Of a stretch of DNA of 22,248 bases, positions 1 through 9,100 are shown piece by piece (the first letter of the stretch is position 1; every line of letters starts with the position of its first letter). The notes under the pieces were generated by a model, which ran no database searches, was not told where the DNA came from, and saw only the letters and a list, made by a program, of their open reading frames with translations. Source of the DNA: Linderina pennispora (taxonomy: Eukaryota > Kickxellomycota > Kickxellomycetes > Kickxellales > Kickxellaceae); contig NW_024468421.1 in the NCBI RefSeq assembly GCF_002104995.1, forward strand, positions 1 to 22,248, in the 5' to 3' direction. A program made the position numbers and the translations under genes.

Positions 1-649
1 AGCCCGGGCGATCGGCATGTTGCGAAGGTGCTGCGGCGGCTCAACTGGACGCATTTCGCTTATCTGTTCTTTTTCTCGGGCATGGAGTACACGCTGACGT
101 TCCTGACCCACGACAAGTTTGATTTCTCGAATGCCCAGCAGGGCAAGCTGCTTGGCTTCATCGGCATTGTGTCGACGGTGATCCAGGGCGGCTATGTGCG
201 CAGAGTCAAGAGCAGGTCGGGAAGCCGCGACAAGGCTCTGGTTGCCCAGGGCATGGCTGGCTGCGCACTCGGCCTGCTTTCCATCGCCATCTGCGCTTTC
301 AAGGCAGAGGCCACAGGCTACTCGGCACCCTCGTGGTGGCTGTGGGCTGGCTCGTTTGGCTTTGCGTTGCCTCGGCCACTGTTGTCAACTGCCTGAACTC
401 GATGGTCTCGCTGGCAGGTAGCCAGGGCATGGCCCCCAAGGACACAGGCAAGCGGCTGGGCGATTTTCGGTCTGCGGGCCAGATTGGCCGGGCGCTGGGC
501 CCAATGTTGCGTGCTCGGTCTACTGGCTCTCAGGCGCTGCCGTATGCTACCTCATTGGCGCCATCGCTGTCGCTGCCATCACCACAGTGTTTGTGTCAAC
601 CATCCCGTCAACAATCACCCGGGGTGCAGCCAAGGCTAAGACCAGCTAG
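1..649 (+). CDS. MFSD10/TETRAN-like major facilitator transporter, 5' partial, two frameshifts
   Basis: This is the C-terminal part of a multi-pass membrane transporter; the reading frame is open from base 1, so the gene starts outside the window. The translated segments FSGMEYTLTFLTHDKF and QQGKLLGFIG, followed by IQGGYVRR, match the signature of the MFSD10 (tetracycline-transporter-like) subfamily as I know it. At about 318 the frame slips by one base, restoring a hydrophobic helix (LVVAVGWLVWLCVASATVV), and the conserved GKRLGDFRSAGQIGRALGP segment follows. A second slip near 508 restores the last helix (VYWLSGAAVCYLIGAIAV). The protein then ends at the TAG at 647-649 with a short Lys-rich tail. 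Both slips fall inside conserved sequence and leave no room for an intron, so they look like missing bases in the assembly, or real damage. Its substrate cannot be told from the sequence. It converges on the bZIP gene. Confidence 0.85.
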
Positions 650-1048
650 CTCTTCAGAATGTTCATTACACGTACTCCAGACAACGGATAAAACTACAGC
701 CATATCAATTCTTGCACTTGCAATCCCTGCCATCACAATATTGCTGGCTTTGTGCATGGAGCATGTATGTTTGCGAGCCAGGAGCTCGTATATGTGTGAG
801 AGCCTCGCTGATGGCATTTTCACGCCAACATAAGAGCGATGCATATAGCCATTTGCTGCGGCGATGCCTGATCATTTATTCTGCTGAAGCTAGCTAGACC
901 CGACCTGTTTGCTACTTGGCCTTGGATGCATATAGAGCACAGCTCACCTCACATGCGCCATGGCAATCGTCACAGTGTCTGGAGGACTCAAAAGCCGCCA
1001 GTGTTCGAAAGAACTGGACGTTTTATTTTGGGAATTGTGAGGCGCGTT
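650..1048. other. convergent 3' intergenic region
   Basis: This 400-bp gap separates the 3' ends of the transporter (+) and the bZIP gene (-). It is AT-richer than the flanking coding sequence and holds no reading frame I can support. A GATAAA variant of the poly(A) signal lies at 687-692, 38 bases after the transporter stop. A canonical signal for the opposite gene lies at its right edge. Confidence 0.6.
1022..1027 (-). terminator. poly(A) signal of the bZIP gene
   Basis: TTTATT on the plus strand reads AATAAA on the minus strand. It lies 22 bases downstream of the bZIP stop codon at 1049-1051, a normal position for a cleavage and polyadenylation signal. It also supports the frame chosen for the C-terminus of that gene. 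Confidence 0.6.
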
Positions 1049-2856
1049 CTATGTGGAAGAGGAGGGCAGAGGGGCTGGCGGCGGAGCATTTGCCACAGCC
1101 TGCTGTGCCTGCGGCTGGTGCGTAAACTGCAGTACCCGCTGCTGTGGCTGCGGGATCGGCCGACCCATGCCCTGCAATGGCGGTGCCTGGCCCACCATCC
1201 CGGACATGGCGGCAGCCGTTGGCTGTGGCGGTGGTGGCATCATTTGTGGCGGCATCGATCCCATTGGTGGGCGGAAGCCCGGTGGCCCATGTTGTGTGAC
1301 CAGCGGCGCCTGGATTCCCTGCATCATAGCGCCAGGCGGAGGGCGGCATGCTGTGCTGCTGCTGCTGGTGGCCAGGCTGCACCGGCATCATAAACGGCTT
1401 TCCTGCCACCGCGTCGGACGCCGCTGATGGGCACACCGTTGGACGTGGGCGGAATAGCCGAGATTATCTCCTTCAGCTTCTCGCTCTGCACCCCATCGGG
1501 GAGCGCAAATACGATCGGCTGCGATGAAATGTTGGGTGTCCCGGGTGGTAAACTGTCAATCCCAAACACGCCGTTGGCCTGCGCGACCGCGCATTCCCGG
1601 TGTGCCTCCAGCAGCGTCTTAAATGTGCAGCGCCTTATCGCGCAGCTGCAGGTACTCGTTCTTCAGCCGCTCGTTCTCGTAGACCATGTAGTCGTGTCGC
1701 TGCTGCAGCTCGTTTAGCTGCTGCTTCTTGCGCTGCCGGCACTTTAGCGCCGCTATCCGGTTGCGCTCCAGGAACTGTTTGCGCTTCTCGTCCTCTCCGC
1801 CTTTAGGGTCCACACTCTCGCTTCTCCGCGATGCTTTCCCGTGCGCCGTCGCCACTGTCATCCGGCGCCCTCGCTGCCGACTCTTTTGCCGCCGGTCCCT
1901 TTGGCGGCACGGGAGCCTTGGCTCCCTTCCCGCGGCTGCGCTTGGCCGTTTTGGGTGGCGCCTTTGGTGCTGATGCTGCTGCTACTGCGGGTGCAGCCGC
2001 CGATTGAAGTATAGGATCCATGGGTCGTCGCTTGCTGGACGCAGCAGGCTTTGCCGTTGCAATATTCTTACTACTCAGTTCCATTGGAACATTAGCCGCT
2101 ATCGGGGCAAGCCCCGGCGGCGGTGGCAACAGATTCCCGGCTGCTGCTCTGGGCTGTGGCTCTGGTATAGTCGACAGCGAGATTGCAGGCGGCGAGGGTG
2201 GTTTGATGGAAATTACGTCATGTTTAAATGTAGCCGGTGATGTCGCTGAGGTCACATTCACCTGCGTCTGCGATGCGCTCTGCAGATTCCTCCCTGCCGC
2301 CGCTATCATTGGTCCTGGGTGACCTTTGCAGCGCCGTAGCTGTGACTGACGCCGATATGTTTTGTAATGGCTTCACATGCAGCGTGCCGCCGGGCGTCGC
2401 TGTTATTTCGCTGCCACTGACCGCCCTCAGCAGCGCCTGGAACCCCGGCGACGGCTTTGATCCGTCGATGGTGCTGGTGCCCAGGATACTGCTGACCGTC
2501 GGGTGTGTCTCGCCCTGCAGGAACGGCGTCAGCCCCGTGTGCAGGGTGGGGTCCGTTAGGCCCAGCCGTGGTGTTATGCGTGCACGGCTTGTCTGTGCTG
2601 CGGGTCCGCCCAGCATTGCTGGAGATAAAGGCCCGCTGCGCAGCGAGTCCCGCCCCCATGCTGCCGATACGCCCTCATGGCCAAGCGGGCTGTTTATGGC
2701 AGTTACCGGCGGCAGCGTTATTGGCTTGGACGAATTGGCATTGCCAACCGAGCTCCGTCCTGACTGCGACTCGTCCGCATGCGCCAATGAGAAACTGCGC
2801 TCAAAGGGGTTTGGCTCCAAGGACAGCTTTGACGTCCTACGCTTATGCGTCTCCAT
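1049..2856 (-). CDS. Atf1/CREB-type bZIP transcription factor, five apparent frameshifts
   Basis: This is a nuclear DNA-binding activator or repressor of the Atf1/Sko1/Aft1 class, which acts in stress responses in other fungi. The start is the ATG at 2854-2856 (METHKRRTSKLSLEPNPFER). EPNPFERSF is the OSA-type box of Atf1, and SLRSGPLSPAMLGGP with the following LTPFLQGETHP segment matches its HRA-like region. The basic region (NRIAALKCRQRKK, about 1725-1769) contains the N-x2-AA-x-K-C-R contact signature and is followed by a leucine zipper (LNELQQRHDYMVYENERLK). The conserved KTLLEAHRECAVAQ piece after the zipper is reached only by dropping one T from the ATTTAAG run near 1620. Other one-base slips lie between 2310 and 2222, near 1815, near 1420 and near 1345. 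All five behave as single extra bases. The C-terminus is rich in Pro, Met and Gln and ends at 1049. The gene is convergent with the transporter and divergent from the gene at 3873. Confidence 0.9.
2213..2220 (-). promoter_or_regulatory. CRE/ATF-like octamer inside the bZIP coding region
   Basis: The minus strand reads TGACGTAA, an ATF/CRE-type octamer. A second core, TGACGTC, lies at 2830-2836 just inside the start of the same gene. Both are coding sequence (around KHDVIS and KRRTSK), so they could be chance. They would be candidates for self-regulation only if occupancy were shown. Confidence 0.2.
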
Positions 2857-3872
2857 TATTGAGAAATAGAACAAAATAGTACAGGAAATGGACTGAGCAA
2901 AAGGGCGAAAAAAAAACAAGGCCAAGTTGAGAAGAGTTCGTACCAGATTTTTTTATTTTATTTTCGCGCGCCCTTTTAGTCTGCAGAAAATTACATCATT
3001 TCTGTTGGTCTCGGACATCAGCTCCCCATTCGTCCAACAACTAAACCCCAGAAAAATCACGTGTGGGGAGGCTCGACTCGCTCAAGCCGCTCTGGCTCGT
3101 GCCTACGCCATGGAGCCGGGCTCGCATCCGCCGGATCCCAAGCGAAGCCGGCACGCAGGTGCAAGAGCCGCTGGTGCTATTCTTTACCAAACATAAACAG
3201 CTCCATCTCCTCCCCCGAATTCTGTGTGGCTGGTGTGTTTTTGTTCTCCACACCGCAGACATACATGTATTCGGCTTGTAGAATTTCCATTCAAGCTATC
3301 GCGAATATTATGCGGGATATCCTTGTTCTTGCTCCAAGAATGGGCTTTGCTATCAAGCACAAACGAGGCAGCCCGTAGCTTGCTAGCGTGTAGAACCCGC
3401 CATCCTCCGGTCGTTCTCCCTGCTTACTTCCGCACCATCCTTTCCACTACTTTCGACTTTTTGTAATGACAAGCCCACCACTTATGTCTCTCTGCACTTC
3501 ATCTCGACTCTATTTAACGATACAATTCCTCTCTGCTACTGCCTATGCATCATCAGTTACATTCACGCTATGTGCTGGTATTCTGTTGACGCTGAGGCTG
3601 TTTGCGACAAAGAAGGGGGAAGAGAATATGGAATCTGGTGGTGGGCCCAGGTTTCCGAGATAGTAATCGCGCAAATCTTTGCGGCCCCAGGCATCCCTGG
3701 TACTCAGCGCTCACAGCCGGCTGCCTTTTTGCTGCTGGTGCAGCCGCTTTTGACAGCGCTTTATGCACAAAATTTTTTCATGCGCGGCTTATCCCCGCTT
3801 CTCCTTTCTTCTCCAGTGTTTGCAGCGTTTCATACTTATTTACTTCGTCTTGGTATTCCCTTTCTGTCTTCT
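2857..3872. other. divergent intergenic region with E-box and a coding-like scrap
   Basis: This 1-kb region separates the bZIP gene (-) from the gene at 3873 (+) and must hold both promoters. A perfect E-box palindrome, CACGTG, lies at 3058-3063. The segment 3063-3200 is GC-rich, and one frame (LDSLKPLWLVPTPW...) has GC-rich third positions, as if it were an unrecognised exon or a decayed gene piece. Another frame gives a short ATG-started peptide from 3110. From about 3380 to 3872 the sequence becomes rich in C and T, as a fungal core promoter or leader would be. I see no confident gene. Confidence 0.4.
3058..3063. promoter_or_regulatory. E-box CACGTG
   Basis: A palindromic bHLH-type site (Cbf1/Pho4/SREBP class) lies in the shared promoter, about 200 bp upstream of the bZIP start and about 810 bp upstream of the gene at 3873. 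A six-base site can occur by chance, so function is unproven. Confidence 0.3.
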
Positions 3873-5124
3873 ATGAACACTAATAATGGCCTAGCGGGGC
3901 TGTCTGGGCGCGGTGGACAGCAGAAGCATGGCTCCAGCATACCGCCGGCGCGCCCTTATAGGCACAAGCGGGAGAGCAGCCTCAGCACCAGCGCCAGCGT
4001 CAGTAGCACGCGCACCCGTGTCCTGCCATTTGCCACAGCATTCACCACGCTGTATCCACTCAAGCCTGTCGCTGCCGCCTCACCCATATACGCGCAGGCC
4101 ACGACCATGCAGCAGGACGCGCGCACGTCCGAGAGCACTGACGAAAGCAGTATCGTGGTGCCGGTGTATATGTCGCGCACAAAGGCATTGACGTTCCCCA
4201 ACAACGACGCGACACTGCCCGATGACGATGATGCGAAGAACGTGTACTTTCCGGCCATGAATCACTCGGGGTTTGCGCTGGCTCAGCCGCGGAGGGTGGT
4301 GACGGTGGGTGGCATGCCTGTGGTGTCGGGCGGGTTTGGCAGGCCGACCTCAGCAAGCAAGGACCCATATACAAACGCGTCTGGGCTGACAATCCCGTCA
4401 AAGACCTCGCTGCTGCCGGTTGTAGGCGGACGCAGGGCGCTTGGCGTTGGTCGGCCGGCAATCGGCGTCGATACCCGCCGGCTGACCAGCACCAGCTCGA
4501 TCGGCATTGGCACACGCACCAAGCCGATTATTGGGCTCGGCCTAACACTGAATCCAGATGACAATGTCGTGAAGCTGAACCTGAAGCGGTCTGTGTCGAC
4601 CCAGCGAGGAGCCCAGGGCAGTGATGTTGGATCGTCATCTGGCCGCCGCAAGTCGGTGCTGGGCAAGGCAGCAGGCCGGCGGACAGGCACCCTGCAGGTC
4701 ATGCCTCGCATTCCGTCTGGGTCAATCGCCAGAGCGCTGGCACCGTCTGTTGCACAGTCGCGGCCAGACAGCCCGGTCAGGGGAATGGTATCGGACGAGT
4801 TCACATTCAAGAGTCCGGTGCTCGAGCCTGAGGGCTTTGCCAGCATCCGGTCGCCAACGCTTGATGGCGAGGGCACGGTGGATAGTACGCCAAGTGTGCC
4901 CGACTCGGATGATCGCTGGAACACGACAATGGCAGTCCAGGAGCTGCGCAATCTTGTCGGCGATGGCACCGGTGCCTGGCACCTCTTGGTCCCCGGGCGC
5001 GCCACCGCAGATAGTCTCGTGCCAACTCTGCTTCGAGTCGGTGGCCGTGTCAAGCAAACGATGCCAGGCGTGTTGCCCCCAGCTGCAACAACCCGCTGCC
5101 GGCCGGACGCTTGGAATGGGGTAA
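3873..5124 (+). CDS. Ser-rich disordered protein with C-terminal C4 zinc-finger motif, or exon 1 of the B-box gene
   Basis: I do not recognise this protein family. The ATG at 3873 (MNTNNGLAGLSGRGG) follows a pyrimidine-rich leader. The frame also runs upstream to 3570, but that part translates promoter-like sequence. About 360 residues are low-complexity, rich in Ser, Thr, Arg, Pro and Gly (for example TRRLTSTSSIGIGTRTKPII, RPDSPVRG), with many potential SP/TP phosphosites. One frame then continues to a TGA at 5130. The +1 frame from about 4980 instead gives PPQIVSCQLCFESVAV and then SSKRCQACCPQLQQ, a C-x2-C-x10-C-x2-C pattern at 5020-5073, ending LGMG at the TAA 5122-5124. That spacing fits a RanBP2/NZF finger or the first half of a B-box 1. 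A consensus GTAAGT donor overlaps this stop, so the piece may be spliced to the B-box gene downstream. A real protein is likely; its function is unknown. Confidence 0.6.
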
Positions 5125-5126
5125 GT
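5121..5126 (+). other. candidate 5' splice donor GTAAGT
   Basis: The sequence GG|GTAAGT is a perfect donor consensus at the very end of the 3873 reading frame. It overlaps the TAA that would end the shifted (zinc-finger) frame. If used, it would link this gene to exons further right. One candidate acceptor is the CAG ending at 5861 and another is the CAG ending at 6221, which is in phase 0 with the B-box frame. No acceptor can be chosen from sequence alone. Confidence 0.35.
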
Positions 5127-6176
5127 AGATGAATTCCATGGCGTCCTTTTGTTGTTTGTTGTGATGTCTCCGGCTGCTCCATCTCCTCCCCTCTGCCTCT
5201 GCCTTCTTATGCAAGCCTCCAACTCCTATATGAAATGCGCTCTGACTGATATGTATAAAACTCAAATAACGATCTCCTCGTCTCTTTCTCTATCCGCCTT
5301 CCACACCTTTAGCGAGTCCATATACGCCCGCCGCCGCTCATGCTCATTCCCAACTGATTGTTAAGAGCAGACGTGCGTTCGCAGATTACCTACTCGCTGC
5401 CCCACCGCTCCCACACACCACATTTCGCATTTCACATTTCACGCCTCACGTTTTCTGTTTGATATTCATTTCGACATATACCTTCCCGCGTTATTTTTGC
5501 CATTAAAACCATCAACACCTGTTTTTCTAAGCTTCGCGACCTGCTAACACCACTTGCTGCGACCTGCAAGTGGCGCCCCTTTATAGAACGCAGGCCACTG
5601 TTGATCTGGCATTGTCGGACGTTTGTTTATTTTTGCCAGTTCCTGGAAGAACGGCTGCTGCCTTGAGCTCCCTTGGTGTGGTTCAGCCAGTATTCTACTG
5701 CTGCTCGTCCTTCGCCCTTCATTCCTCATTTTTGCTCAGCTTCTCATCGCATCCCCATCGTGCTTGTTGACCAAGCCGTATCCACATTCCCCTCCCTTCC
5801 CTCCCCACTTTCCCTCCTATTGTCACTACTATACACATCATTTTCAGTAATTCCTGTACAGAAACATGCCCCGTGTCTCTCGGCTGTTCCTGCTGCTGTG
5901 TCGGATGTGCTCCAACACCGACAGCCGCAGCGATGGCCACCAGCACACACCACTCGCAGATGCCGCTCCCGCAAGCCCTAGCACTGTCGATCCGCTGCTG
6001 CATGCGAGCCTCTCGCGCATCTGCCCGAGCCCTCCAGCAGCTGGCGGCACAGGGCGAAAAAACAACAAAAATCTCTCTCTGATGGCCCCGTATACCTTAG
6101 TCTTACTCACCCACCACTTTCTGTCCTCTCTCTGCCTTTTTTCTCCTCCCCACCGGTTTCCCCCAATTTGTCTGAA
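5125..6176 (+). promoter_or_regulatory. pyrimidine-rich upstream region of the B-box gene, or long intron
   Basis: This is about 1 kb without a supported gene. It is strongly biased to C and T on the plus strand (notably 5270-5340, 5400-5530, 5690-5860 and 6100-6165), the look of a fungal promoter and leader. Between about 5866 and 6060 all three plus frames are open and moderately GC-rich. One gives a piece with C-x2-C and H-x-H spacing (LCRMCSNTDSRSDGHQH). This could be a missed exon, but no frame stands out. Confidence 0.4.
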
Positions 6177-9100
6177 ATGCGTCCATTTAAACACTCTGGC
6201 AAACAGCGATTTCGCCCACAGGTGTCGTCGGCCAACGCTGGCAGCGCGCATTCGAGCGGCACGTTCAATGGAGAGCAGGTGGCAGTGTCGCTAAAGCGCT
6301 TGGCAAAGGCTGGCTCGCTGCAGGAGGCGACAGTGGCGTCGCCGGCGTCAAATTACACGCTGACCGACGACCGAGCTGCAAATGAGCCAGGCAAACGCAC
6401 TACACTCAAGCCGATTACAAAGCCCACCATTGTCCCCGACCCCACCGTAGTTACTGTTGCTACGGCCATGGTTGGCCCAGAGTCCACGTCTTTCTCGTTC
6501 TCGCCGCCAGCGCTCAGCCAGTCGCCGCCAACACAGGCCGCGCCCAGCGCATCGAGCCCTGAAATATACAGCCCAGCAACCCGGGCGTCGCAGATCGCCG
6601 AGAATATCGGCACAGTTATGCAGAGTGACCGGTGTTCAGTACACCCAGGCATGCGCAATGACTACTGGTGCGAGTCGTGCGAACTGGCTATTTGCGAACT
6701 CTGCATTGACACAAGCATTGATGTTCCCACAGGCACCGCCCACCACTCGCACGCCATCACCAAGCTGGCAGCTGCCTACGACGATACATTCGAGGCGATC
6801 GAGCTCATGCAAGTGAAGCTTGTAAATCATCTGAAGGATACGCGGCATCGAAACGCCCTGCTGGACTCGGCAGTTAGCGAGCTGGCCGACTCGTACTCGC
6901 AGGCCCAGGTGGCCATGGACGAGCAGCTGCTGCGCGATACCGAGCGAGTGGAGACCGCGTTCCGCGACGCGCAGTCGTCACTGGAGGAGCGGATTGCCGA
7001 GTGTGCTGCGTGGCGCGACGATCTAGACGAAACGCTGAAGATGGTGCAGATGATGGTCGAGGAGCTGTCTCCGGCGCAAACTGTTGCTGAGCGCGAGCAA
7101 ATTCTCGAGCTGCTGTCGATATCCGAGCAGGCACGGCCGATTGACTGGGAAGAGCCGCTGCCCAAAGTAGCCCGGATCGAAGAGGAGGTGATGCCCGCCT
7201 GGCACTACGCCAGCGTTGAAGTGCCAGATGTCATGGAGCTCGGCCGCAAGCGCGGGCATGTGCGTGTAGTCAGCGATGCAATCTCAGCGCACGGTGTTGT
7301 CTGGCAGTTGGAGATTCGCCGCAGCCGCAGCCGCCTCGGTACGCAGTGCCTGTCGGTAGTGGTTAACCGCATTGATGGCTGCGAGAATATCGACGGCACG
7401 TTCACTGTCAGTGTTGGCTTAGCCAAAGTTTCTGACAGCGATTGCGAGTCGGAATCGTCGGCACTGTCGCGGTTCAGAAATGAGTCTTGCAATGTGTGGG
7501 GCCAGAGCTCATCATCACAAACTTTCAACATGTGCCCGCTCGAGGACCTGAAGGACTCGGATACACTTACGCAGTCGGGCAGCGTTTCTATCCGCTTTGG
7601 CGTGGCCCCCGAGTCATTCCGGTCCCTGGCAGCGGTCCAGGCAGACCGTATCCGTGTGCTTGAAGAGAAGCTGCGCGCAGCAGAGAATGGGAAAGGGGAC
7701 ATGGAGCAGGCGGCGCTCGAGCTAGTTGATGGATCAAGCGCTTCGAGTTTGCAGCAGCAGCGACAGATCCGTCGTCGCCGTAGTGATATCCGGTCGTGGG
7801 CTGCTTCGCCAAGAAACCCCAGGCGGTCCGAGGTGAAGCCCGATCAGATGCCGATTCCCGGCTTTACTTTTGGTGCTCGCCCTAGTGACATGCCGTCTGC
7901 TGTGCAATTGCCACCGGCACTGCTGTCCCCAATTTCGCATGCTGCTGCTGGATCGTCGTCGAATGTTTCTACGTCGTCAGAAGGACAGGCCCAGTATCAG
8001 GCGGAAGCCAGTTCTGAGAGCACAGAAAAATCCTCGCACCAGAGGTCGTTCTCGTTGACTGCCAAGCTTCGCCGTCAGCCGCCGGCTCCGTTCCCGTTAG
8101 TCCTGAAGGGGAACAGATCGTCTGGCCACACCCGCTCTCTGACATCCACGCCTAGCACCCAGTCGTCGGAGTCTTCGTCCCTGGCCTACGCCAGTGCGCC
8201 CTCAGGCTCAGCCAGCGTCTCAGTATCGCCCAATGACGACAAGGCTGGCGTTTTGCGCCGTCTCAGCGGCTGGGTCAAGACGACCGAGGGCAGGTTCGTT
8301 CAGCACGCCAAGCGCGTGAAGAAAATTGCTAGCGGCCACAAAGGGTCTCCTGGAGCAGTAGATCAGCAGAACAGCATCGACGAGTGGACATTCTTGGACA
8401 AGTCGTACCCTGAGACCCTGCATTGCGAAGCAGCCGAGCATGTGGCCGGCAACGGATCGCCGTTGGCAGCATCGACGCCAGGGAGCGCTGGCACAAAGCC
8501 GCCGCCGCCACCACCACAGATTCCGTTGCCACCGCCGCCATTTGCCGCTGACTTTGGTGCGTCCGATGCGGTCGATGATAGCGGGTTCGCATTTGATGGG
8601 GCAGCAGATATTGAACGCGAGCAGATGGAGGTCGATGCGCGCATGGAGAGCCGTCGCCAGAAGCGTGCTATGATGGGCCTCGGCGGCGAGCAAGAGCCGC
8701 TGTCTCCGGCTGCCCTGGCTTCGCCTCTAAAAGGGTCCTGTGCCGCTGGGTCGCCGTCCCCGTCGAAAAAGTCCCCGCGCCAGCAGCTTGACATTGACTC
8801 GGAGGAGGTTCTCGAGGAGCGCTACAAGTCGATCATCCAGCGTTTTGATGCGTTGCAGCTGATTGCGAATACAGTGCAGAACTCGCGTCTGGGGCTGTCT
8901 GAAGGCACGATGCGCCGGGTCAGCTCTGAAATCAACATCGTTATGGAGGGGCGTCGCCGGCGTCTGGAGGAAGCCCGCTCTGGCGGCAACACCACCAATG
9001 ACCCGAGCCCACGCCGCACTGAGCACCCATTGAACCGCGCTACGAGTCCTGATTCATACACGTCCCCTGAACTAGAGGAGGGCTCATCATCAGAATTTGG

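Noticed and set aside
1053-1427. Gly/Cys-rich plus-strand frame over the bZIP 3' end
   Set aside because: It is a shadow of the Pro/Met/Gln-rich C-terminus of the bZIP protein, whose frame is supported by the family and by a poly(A) signal.
1615-1625. Euplotes-like programmed +1 frameshifting at stop codons
   Set aside because: One slip clearly sits on ATT-TAA-G, but others (for example near 12985, 16970 and 1345) are far from any stop and fall in short homopolymers. At least three slips go the other way. Sequencing error explains all of them more simply.
3570-3872. Upstream in-frame extension of the 3873 gene
   Set aside because: It translates pyrimidine-rich, promoter-like sequence and has no conserved feature. 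The ATG at 3873 is a better start.
4283-5182. 299-codon open frame on the minus strand
   Set aside because: It is antisense to the Ser-rich gene at 3873, with the same codon-composition effect. It runs through the donor site and beyond with no family features.
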